Source: Paracoccaceae bacterium (lineage in GTDB: Bacteria > Pseudomonadota > Alphaproteobacteria > Rhodobacterales > Rhodobacteraceae). From it: a stretch of DNA of 9,747 nt. Shown piece by piece: positions 5,277 through 9,747 of the stretch. The translations under genes and the position numbers were made by a program. Each line of letters opens with the position of its first letter. Within the stretch, counting starts at the first letter, position 1. A model generated the notes under the pieces. It saw only the letters and a program-made list of their open reading frames with translations, searched no databases and was not told the origin of the DNA. The DNA is taken from assembly GCA_007131945.1 (NCBI GenBank), contig SLPP01000025.1:1-9747 (forward strand), given 5' to 3'.

Positions 5277-5308
5277 GATGCACCGATTTCGAACCGACGG
5301 AGAGACCC

Positions 5309-5881
5309 ATGACCCAGGCCCGCACCCTCGTCGCGGCAACCTTTCCCGCGCAGCATCTCTGGACGAAGGCGCTGATCGTGCTGGGCGGCTCGCTGCTGAT
5401 CGCGCTCGGCGCGCAGGTCGCGGTGCCGATGTGGCCGGTGCCGATGACGCTGCAGACGCTCGCCGTGGTGCTGGTCGGGCTGACCGCCGGGTCGCGGCTG
5501 GGCGCGGCTTCGGTGCTGACCTACCTGGCGCAGGGCGCGGCCGGGCTGCCGGTCTTCGCCGGCGGCACGGCGGGGCTGGTGGTGCTCGCCGGGCCGACCG
5601 CCGGTTTCCTGTGGGGTTTCGTCGCGCTCGCCTTCGCCGCCGGCTGGCTGGTCGAGCGCGGGATCGCCCGCGGCTTCTGGCGCACGCTGGGCTGCACGCT
5701 GGCGGTCTCGGCGGCGCTCTACCTGCCGGGCGTCCTGTGGCTGACCGCCATCACGCCGCTGTCGCTGGCCCGCGCGGCCGAGGTCGGGATGCTGCCCTTC
5801 CTCGCCGGCGATGCGGTCAAGGCGGTCGTCGCGGCGCTGAGCGTGACCGGCGCCTGGACCGCGCTCTCCCGCCGCCGCTGA
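5309..5881 (+). CDS. bioY: Biotin transporter BioY (ECF substrate-binding component)
   Basis: A 190-aa, highly hydrophobic membrane protein of the BioY family, the biotin-binding S component of ECF transporters. Family landmarks in order are PVPMTLQT (43-50), GSRLGAASVLTYLAQGAAGLP (61-81), GGTAGL (85-90), GPTAGFLWGF (95-104), and the C-terminal LPFLAGDAVKAVVAA (162-176). About six membrane helices fit the length. The ATG at 5309 follows CGGAGAG. No bioM or bioN energising subunits are nearby; solitary BioY proteins are common and may work alone or borrow shared ECF subunits. The transcript ends at an intrinsic terminator at 5944-5970. The divergent SDR and the following PLP enzyme have no evident biotin role. 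Confidence 0.95.
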   Translation: MTQARTLVAATFPAQHLWTKALIVLGGSLLIALGAQVAVPMWPVPMTLQTLAVVLVGLTAGSRLGAASVLTYLAQGAAGLPVFAGGTAGLVVLAGPTAGFLWGFVALAFAAGWLVERGIARGFWRTLGCTLAVSAALYLPGVLWLTAITPLSLARAAEVGMLPFLAGDAVKAVVAALSVTGAWTALSRRR

Positions 5882-5943
5882 GCCGCCCGCCGCGCTCCGG
5901 TTGCAAACCCGCCGGAGATGCACGCAGGCGGAGGCGAGACGGG

Positions 5944-5970
5944 AAGGGGGCGACAGCCCCCTTTTCCTTT
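5944..5970 (+). terminator. Rho-independent terminator after bioY
   Basis: AAGGGGGC (5944-5951), loop GACA, then GCCCCCTT (5956-5963) form a perfect 8-bp stem followed by TTCCTTT, giving a T-rich tail. It lies 62 nt after the bioY stop. The tail's last two T residues are also the first bases of the next gene's TTGACC. Confidence 0.85.
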
Positions 5971-5997
5971 GACCTGCCGTGACGGCCCAGAGACAGG
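5969..5997 (+). promoter_or_regulatory. Putative promoter of the Cys/Met PLP enzyme gene
   Basis: TTGACC (5969-5974) and GACAGG (5992-5997) are 17 bp apart, with a predicted start at 6004, one base before the ATG. It is very similar to the bioY promoter (TTGACYTGCCG, then GACARG). No SAM-II-like leader can fit between this promoter and the gene. Confidence 0.45.
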
Positions 5998-6004
5998 TGT
6001 CCCG

Positions 6005-7183
6005 ATGCCCGACGAGTCCCTCATCCGCCGCACCCCCTGGCCCGAGAGCGCCTCGCGCCCGTTGGGCACGCCGATCCAGCCCTCGGTCGTCTATGCCTCG
6101 CCCGACCCCGACACGCTCGATGCCCAGTATGCCGGCGAACAGCCGGGCTATACCTATGCGCGCGAGGGCCATCCGAACGCCGATGTGCTGGCGCGCAAGA
6201 TCGACGCGCTGGAGGGGGCGACGGGCGGGCTGATCACCGGTTCGGGCATGGCGGCGGTAACGGCGGCGCTGATGGGGGTGCTGAAGGCGGGCGATCACGT
6301 GCTCGGCGGCGACCAGCTCTATGGCCGGTCGCTGCGGCTCTTGAACCAGGACCTGCCGCGCTTCGGCATCGCGACCACGCTGGCCGATTTCACCGATGCC
6401 GCCGCCGTCGAGGCGGCGCTGCGTCCCGAGACGCGGATGATCCTGATGGAGGTCGTCTCGAACCCGACGCTGCGGGTGGCGGATCTGCCCGGCATCGCCC
6501 GGCTGGCGCGCGCCCGCGGCATCCTGCTTGCCGTCGACAACACCTTCACCACGCCGCGCGCGATCCGGCCCCTCGAGCACGGCGCCGATATCGTGATCCA
6601 CTCGGTGACCAAGATCCTCGCCGGGCATTCGGACGCGACGCTCGGTTATGTCGCGGCAACGGATGCCGCCATTCGCCGGGCGATCTACGATTTCGCCGTC
6701 ACGACCGGGATGACGCCCAGCCCGTTCGACTGCTGGCTGGCCGAGCGCGGGCTCTATTCCTTCGAGCTGCGCTACGACCGGGCCGAGGCGAACGCCGCCG
6801 CGCTGGCCGAACACCTGGCCGGGCTGCCGGGGATGAAACGCGTCCTCTACCCGACGCGCCCCGACCATCCCGACCACAACCGCGCCGCGGCGCTCCTTGG
6901 CGGACGCGGTGGGCACATGGTCAGCTTCGAGATCGCGGGCGGGCGCGACGCGGCGAACCGGCTCACCCGCGCCGCCCCGGACATCGCCTTCGCGCCGACG
7001 CTCGGCGACATCGGCACAACGCTCTCGCACCCGGCCTCGAGCTCGCATCGCGGCCTTTCGGCCGAGGCGCGCGCCGCCCTGGGGATATCGGAGGGGTTCT
7101 TCCGCGCCTCCGTCGGCGTCGAGGAGATCGGGCTCCTGACGGCCGAGTTCACCGCCGCCGTCGACGCCGCCACGAGAGGCTGA
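6005..7183 (+). CDS. Cys/Met metabolism PLP-dependent enzyme (cystathionine gamma-synthase/beta-lyase family)
   Basis: A 392-aa cytosolic fold-type I PLP enzyme of the trans-sulfuration family (MetB, MetC, MetZ, methionine gamma-lyase). Seen in order: cofactor-phosphate motif YTYAREGHPN (49-58), GSGMAA (79-84), Tyr107 in the QLYGRS segment that stacks on PLP, EVVSNPTLR (149-157), AVDNTF (176-181) with Asp178 for the pyridine nitrogen, Schiff-base Lys203 in HSVTKILAGHSD, and the C-terminal FRASVGVEE (366-374) with substrate-carboxylate Arg367. Length is normal. Which sulfur reaction it catalyses cannot be decided by eye. An in-frame GTG at 5918 lies before the terminator and is rejected; ATG 6005 begins the conserved part and sits at the predicted transcription start. 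Codon use resembles its neighbours. Confidence 0.93.
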   Translation: MPDESLIRRTPWPESASRPLGTPIQPSVVYASPDPDTLDAQYAGEQPGYTYAREGHPNADVLARKIDALEGATGGLITGSGMAAVTAALMGVLKAGDHVLGGDQLYGRSLRLLNQDLPRFGIATTLADFTDAAAVEAALRPETRMILMEVVSNPTLRVADLPGIARLARARGILLAVDNTFTTPRAIRPLEHGADIVIHSVTKILAGHSDATLGYVAATDAAIRRAIYDFAVTTGMTPSPFDCWLAERGLYSFELRYDRAEANAAALAEHLAGLPGMKRVLYPTRPDHPDHNRAAALLGGRGGHMVSFEIAGGRDAANRLTRAAPDIAFAPTLGDIGTTLSHPASSSHRGLSAEARAALGISEGFFRASVGVEEIGLLTAEFTAAVDAATRG

Positions 7184-7304
7184 ACCTGCCTGGGCCGCCG
7201 CCCGACCGCTGTGGTTCTTTGCCCGGCCGGGCCAGGCTCGCCGCAGAGGTCGGTCCCCGTTTCGATTGCCTTGGCCGAGCTTTCCACCGCCGGTCCCGGC
7301 ATGG

Positions 7305-7566
7305 CCGGCCAAGGGCGGCGTCGAGCGCCCCGGGATCGATCATCCGGAACACGGCGGAAAACGTGCCGCGCGACGGAACCGCATGCCTGAACTTCGGGAA
7401 ATCCCTGAAAACGCTCTCCTTCGCCCGCCCGAAGGTCACCATATCGGCGTGAGGCACGTCGCGCGGCAGAGCACCGGCACGAAGGCGATCACGCGCAACT
7501 CGCCAGTGTCGTGCCGGGTGTCGCCGGCGCGAAGTCGGGGACGTCCGCGAAGGCGGACAGGAAAAG
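7305..7566 (-). pseudogene. ISAs1-family transposase remnant, frameshifted
   Basis: On the minus strand three consecutive frames together read like the N-terminal part of an ISAs1 (H-repeat type) transposase. Frame 1 (7492-7566) gives LFLSAFADVPD. Frame 2 (about 7436-7516) gives RHDTGELRVIAFVPVLCRAT. Frame 3 (7305-7442) gives FGRAKESVF, then VPSRGTFSAVFRMIDP and ALDAALGR. In family members these blocks follow each other in one frame. Two frameshifts separate them, and homology stops near 7305 before the catalytic region, so it is inactive. No terminal inverted repeats or target duplication could be assigned. The identification rests on recalled family patterns and is quite strong for frames 2 and 3. 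Confidence 0.75.
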
Positions 7567-7734
7567 GTGCGTGGCGGCGATGGACTCCGAGGGATGGGTC
7601 CACCACCCAGAATCCATCCCGCCCTCAGCCGCAAGGGGCGCTGCGCAGGTCGCCAGAGCCATATGCGGTTCCCCTGCCTCGACAGTGCCGACCCGCGGCT
7701 TCCTCCGGCGGCGCGCCGGAACCACGCTTCCCGC

Positions 7735-7763
7735 TTGCCGGCGCCCGCGCTTTCGGCGACAAG
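7735..7763 (+). promoter_or_regulatory. Putative leaderless promoter of the HisC-like gene
   Basis: TTGCCG (7735-7740) and GACAAG (7758-7763) are 17 bp apart and predict a start at 7770, the A of the ATG. No Shine-Dalgarno sequence is present between -10 and ATG. The -10 is identical to that proposed for bioY. Confidence 0.4.
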
Positions 7764-7769
7764 CGCGCC

Positions 7770-8879
7770 ATGCAGACGCCCCGCTACACGCGCCTCGTCG
7801 AGGCGCTTCCCGCCACCGTTCCCTTCGTCGGTCCCGAGACGCAGGAACGCGCCCGCGGCGCGCCTTTCGCCGCCCGCCTCGGCGCCAACGAGAACGGCTT
7901 CGGCCCCTCGCCCCGCGCGATCGAGGCGATGACCCGCGCCGCGCCCGATCAGTGGATGTACGGCGACCCGGAGAGCCACGAGCTGAAAGCCGCGCTCGCC
8001 GCGCATCTCGAGGTGACGCCGGCGCATCTCGTCGTCGGCGAGGGGATCGACGGGCTGCTGGGCTATCTCGTGCGCCTCCTGGTCGAACCCGGCGATCCGG
8101 TGGTGACCTCGGACGGCGCCTATCCGACCTTCAACTACCATGTGGCGGGCTATGGCGGGGTGCTGCACAAGGTCCCCTATTCGGGCGACCACGAAGACCC
8201 CGCGGCGCTTTTCGCCCGGGCACGCGAGACCGGCGCCAAGCTCGTCTACCTCGCCAATCCCGATAACCCGATGGGCAGCGCGCATCCCGGCGCGGTGATC
8301 GAGGCGGCGCTTGCCGACCTGCCCGCGGGCACGCTGCTCGCGCTCGACGAGGCCTATCTGGAATTCGCCCCCGACGGCACCGCGCCGCGCATCGACCCCG
8401 ACGATCCCCGCGTGATCCGTCTGCGCACCTTCTCCAAGGGCTACGGCCTCGCCGGGGCGCGGGTGGGCTACGCGATCGCCGCGCCGGGGCTGATCTCGGC
8501 CTTCGACAAGGTGCGCAACCATTTCGGCATGAACCGCGCCGCGCAGATCGCCGCGCTCGCCGCGCTCGGCGACCGGGACTGGCTGGCGCAGACCGTCGCC
8601 CGCGTCGCCGCCTGCCGCGACCGCATCGCCGCGCTCGCCGCCGAGAACGGGCTCCGGGCGCTGCCCTCGGCGACGAACTTCGTCACCATCGACTGCGGCC
8701 GCGACGGCGATTTCGCCCGTGTCGTCCTCGCCGGCGTGGTGCGGCGGGGGGTCTTCATCCGCATGCCCTTCGTCGCGCCGCATGACCGCTGCATCCGCGT
8801 CAGCTGCGGCCCCGAGGCCGAGATCGCGCGCTTCGCCGAGGTCCTGCCCGCGGCGCTGGCCGAAGCCCGCGGCGGCTGA
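7770..8879 (+). CDS. HisC-like class I/II aminotransferase
   Basis: A 369-aa cytosolic fold-type I aminotransferase of the histidinol-phosphate/aromatic aminotransferase group. Visible landmarks: LGANENGFGPSP (38-48), the substrate-side motif usual in HisC, Tyr64 in QWMYGDPE, ANPDNPMG (162-169) with Asn163/Asn166, ALDEAYLEF (191-199) with Asp193 and Tyr196, Schiff-base Lys223 in TFSKGYGLAGARVGY with Arg231, and C-terminal CIRVSCG (341-347) carrying the carboxylate Arg343. Length is normal. No other his gene is nearby, so its amino donor and substrate are uncertain; histidinol phosphate and aromatic amino acids are both possible. The frame is open upstream to 7266, but that part reads as IS remnant and junk, so ATG 7770 is chosen. 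Confidence 0.93.
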   Translation: MQTPRYTRLVEALPATVPFVGPETQERARGAPFAARLGANENGFGPSPRAIEAMTRAAPDQWMYGDPESHELKAALAAHLEVTPAHLVVGEGIDGLLGYLVRLLVEPGDPVVTSDGAYPTFNYHVAGYGGVLHKVPYSGDHEDPAALFARARETGAKLVYLANPDNPMGSAHPGAVIEAALADLPAGTLLALDEAYLEFAPDGTAPRIDPDDPRVIRLRTFSKGYGLAGARVGYAIAAPGLISAFDKVRNHFGMNRAAQIAALAALGDRDWLAQTVARVAACRDRIAALAAENGLRALPSATNFVTIDCGRDGDFARVVLAGVVRRGVFIRMPFVAPHDRCIRVSCGPEAEIARFAEVLPAALAEARGG

Positions 8880-8906
8880 CGCCACGTCGAAGGCGCAGCT
8901 TCCGGG

Positions 8907-8935
8907 TTGGAGGCCGCCGGCCCAGCCGCTAGCCT
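8907..8935 (+). promoter_or_regulatory. Putative promoter of the thioesterase gene
   Basis: TTGGAG (8907-8912) and TAGCCT (8930-8935) are 17 bp apart, predicting a start near 8942 and a short leader with GAGGA (8952-8956) before the ATG. The -10 resembles TAGCCC of uup. The -35 is only partial. Confidence 0.4.
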
Positions 8936-8960
8936 GCCGCAAACGCCAGCCGAGGATGCC

Positions 8961-9446
8961 ATGACCCAGCAGTATGTCGCCACGCGTCCCGACGAGGTCG
9001 CCACGCCCGCCGTGTTCCGGACGATGTCGGGGCTCGACTTCGTGCGCGCGCTCGCCGACGGCCTTATCGGCATGGCGCCCATCGCCGGGCTGATGAACTT
9101 CCGCCTGCACCTGGTCGAGGAGGGGCGGGTGGTCTTCCGCGGCGCCCCCGGCTTCGAGCATCTCAACCCGGTGGGCGGGGTGCATGGCGGCTGGTACGGC
9201 ACGATCCTCGACTCCGCCCTCGGCTGCGCCGTCGCCACGACCCTGCCGAAGGGCCGCGGCTACACGACGCTCGAATACAAGGTCAACATCACCCGCGCGC
9301 TCGCCATCGGCACCGAGGTCGATTGCGAGGCGCGGATCAGCCATGCCGGGCGCACCACCGGCGTCGCCGAGGGCTGGATCCGCGGCGTCGCCGACGGCAG
9401 GCTCTACGCCACCGGCTCGACCACCTGCCTCATCATGGGCGGCTGA
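8961..9446 (+). CDS. PaaI-family hotdog-fold thioesterase
   Basis: A 161-aa hotdog-fold protein of the PaaI/YdiI-like acyl-CoA thioesterase family, which hydrolyses acyl- or aryl-CoA thioesters in the cytosol as an oligomer. The signature NPVGGVHGGWYGTILDSALG (69-88) carries the HGG turn and Asp84, the usual active-site acid. The second half shows YTTLEYKVNITRALAIGT (101-118) and the strand LYATGSTTCLIM (148-159), both typical. An earlier in-frame start at 8907 is rejected because ATG 8961 has GAGGA six bases upstream and begins the conserved protein. The substrate is unknown, and no phenylacetate genes are nearby. A GC-only hairpin CGCGC-GAA-GCGCG (9450-9462) lies just after the stop. Confidence 0.92.
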   Translation: MTQQYVATRPDEVATPAVFRTMSGLDFVRALADGLIGMAPIAGLMNFRLHLVEEGRVVFRGAPGFEHLNPVGGVHGGWYGTILDSALGCAVATTLPKGRGYTTLEYKVNITRALAIGTEVDCEARISHAGRTTGVAEGWIRGVADGRLYATGSTTCLIMGG

Positions 9447-9518
9447 ACGCGCGCGAAGCGCGGGTCAGGATCACTCGGCACTGCCAATGCACCGGCCGGA
9501 CGCAGGCCCGGGAGGTCG

Positions 9519-9534
9519 GGTCCAAATTTGGACC
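9519..9534. promoter_or_regulatory. Perfect 16-bp palindrome
   Basis: GGTCCAAATTTGGACC is a perfect palindrome in an AT-rich patch between the convergent thioesterase and molybdoenzyme genes. Its position relative to the downstream 17-mer matches that of the 18-bp palindrome at 3922-3939, although the sequence differs. TTGGAC (9528-9533) lies 18 bp before TTTTAT (9552-9557), a possible promoter with the same spacing as copy 1. No T-tract follows, so a terminator role is unlikely on the plus strand. Confidence 0.45.
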
Positions 9535-9554
9535 GAACGGCAAGTACATGATTT

Positions 9555-9591
9555 TATGGAACAAAGCCTGTGGCGTTAACCACAATGAAAC
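9555..9591 (+). repeat. Shared intergenic module, copy 2
   Basis: TATGGAA (9555-9561) and GTTAACCACAATGAAAC (9575-9591) repeat copy 1 at 3962-3994, with 13 rather than 9 bases between the two blocks. Here TGTGG (9569-9573) and CCACA (9580-9584 region) additionally form an inverted repeat around GTTAAC. The surrounding interval 9447-9630 holds no gene that I can support. Confidence 0.65.
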
Positions 9592-9630
9592 GTCCGGCTC
9601 CGGTCCGCTGAGGCATGGGGTGGCGCGGCG

Positions 9631-9747
9631 TCACGGTGCCGCGCGCTCTTCGGCCGCGCGCAGCCAGGACCAGATGCGCTGCGGCGTCAGCGGCATGTCG
9701 ACATGGCGCACGCCGCGCGGCCAGAGCGCGTCGAGCGCGGCATTGGC
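9631..9747 (-). CDS. Molybdopterin-binding hydroxylase large subunit, C-terminal end (partial)
   Basis: The last 38 codons of a minus-strand gene that continues beyond the right edge. The visible peptide begins ANAALDALWPRGVRHVDMPL and continues TPQRIWSWLRAAEE, ending before TGA. The pattern 'N-A-x-x-D-A-L-x-P-x-G-V-x-H-x-D-M-P-x-T-P-x-R-x-W' is the standard C-terminus of xanthine dehydrogenase/aerobic CO dehydrogenase large subunits (CoxL/XdhB type), which bind the molybdenum cofactor. The exact substrate cannot be told from this end. It converges on the thioesterase gene, leaving 184 bp between. Confidence 0.85.
   Translation of the reverse strand, partial: ANAALDALWPRGVRHVDMPLTPQRIWSWLRAAEERAAP

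Larger units (their letters stand above)
7184..7769. other. 586-bp intergenic region with IS remnant
   Basis: Between the PLP enzyme and the HisC-like gene there is no intact gene. The middle (7305-7566) is a frameshifted transposase remnant. Flanking it are a 12-bp palindrome GCCCGGCCGGGC (7221-7232) and an inverted repeat GGGATGG/CCATCCC (7591-7597 and 7614-7620). Neither is a clear terminator or IS end. The final 35 bp hold the HisC-like promoter. Base composition is a little less GC-extreme than the genes, as expected for decaying DNA. Confidence 0.6.

Noticed and set aside
5882..6004. SAM-II or other riboswitch before the Cys/Met enzyme gene
   Set aside because: The space holds the bioY terminator and a promoter placed at the ATG; no leader remains to form one.
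7221..7232. Palindrome GCCCGGCCGGGC as a terminator or operator
   Set aside because: It has no loop and no T-tract, and such GC-only palindromes are common at this base composition.
4385..7312. A 975-codon minus-strand frame extending from the SDR gene across bioY and the PLP gene
   Set aside because: Only the first-listed 239 C-terminal codons (4385-5104) are protein-like. The rest is the antisense shadow of well-supported plus-strand genes in GC-rich DNA.
7543..7558. Perfect hairpin GTCCGC-GAAG-GCGGAC
   Set aside because: It lies inside the former transposase coding sequence (AFADVPD region) with no T-tract; most likely incidental to GC-rich codons.
7591..7620. Inverted repeat GGGATGG/CCATCCC as an IS end
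   Set aside because: A 7-bp arm with a 16-nt gap beside the remnant does not match any IS end I recognise, and no partner is seen on the other side.
7149..9344. A 731-codon minus-strand frame antisense to the HisC-like and thioesterase genes
   Set aside because: It mirrors strong plus-strand genes. Only the 7305-7442 portion has independent meaning, as part of the transposase remnant.

Overview
The window is very GC-rich (roughly 70% or more by eye) and its genes use GC-ending codons. The protein families point to an alphaproteobacterium of the Rhodobacterales/Rhodobacteraceae type: DUF177 divergent from a BamE-type lipoprotein, Uup, BioY, a PaaI-like thioesterase and a molybdenum hydroxylase. 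Promoters fit too, with good TTGAC-type -35 boxes and poor -10 boxes lacking the final T, as reported for Rhodobacter. It reads as ordinary chromosome with one decayed insertion sequence. No phage, CRISPR, tRNA or rRNA was seen.

Layout. 1-336 has no called gene but carries two kinds of short tandem repeat. A DUF177/YceD gene (minus) and a BamE-like lipoprotein gene (plus) diverge from about 904-1062. bamE converges on msrB (minus) with only 6 nt between the stops. msrB and uup (ABC-F ATPase, plus) diverge from a shared promoter region. After uup comes a 520-bp gene-free convergent interval, then a degenerate short-chain dehydrogenase (minus), which diverges from bioY (biotin uptake, plus). 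bioY ends in a clear intrinsic terminator whose T-tract touches the promoter of a Cys/Met-metabolism PLP enzyme. A 586-bp interval with a frameshifted ISAs1-family transposase remnant precedes a HisC-like aminotransferase and a PaaI-type thioesterase. The right edge holds the 3' end of a molybdopterin-binding hydroxylase large subunit (minus).

The genes are mostly single housekeeping units (envelope assembly, oxidative repair, ribosome-associated ATPase, biotin uptake, amino-acid PLP enzymes), not one pathway. I see no multi-gene defence or biosynthetic system.

The most unusual signal is non-coding. Both larger convergent intergenic regions (after uup and after the thioesterase gene) carry the same module: a perfect 16-18 bp palindrome, an AT-rich stretch, TATGGAA, and then GTTAACCACAAYGAAAC, with the palindrome centre 47.5-48.5 nt from the 17-mer. 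The palindromes differ in sequence; the first matches the TGTGCA-N4-TGCACA pattern of TraR/LuxR-type boxes. A second pattern is that five genes have a TTG-type -35 hexamer 35-36 nt before the start codon, as expected for leaderless mRNAs.
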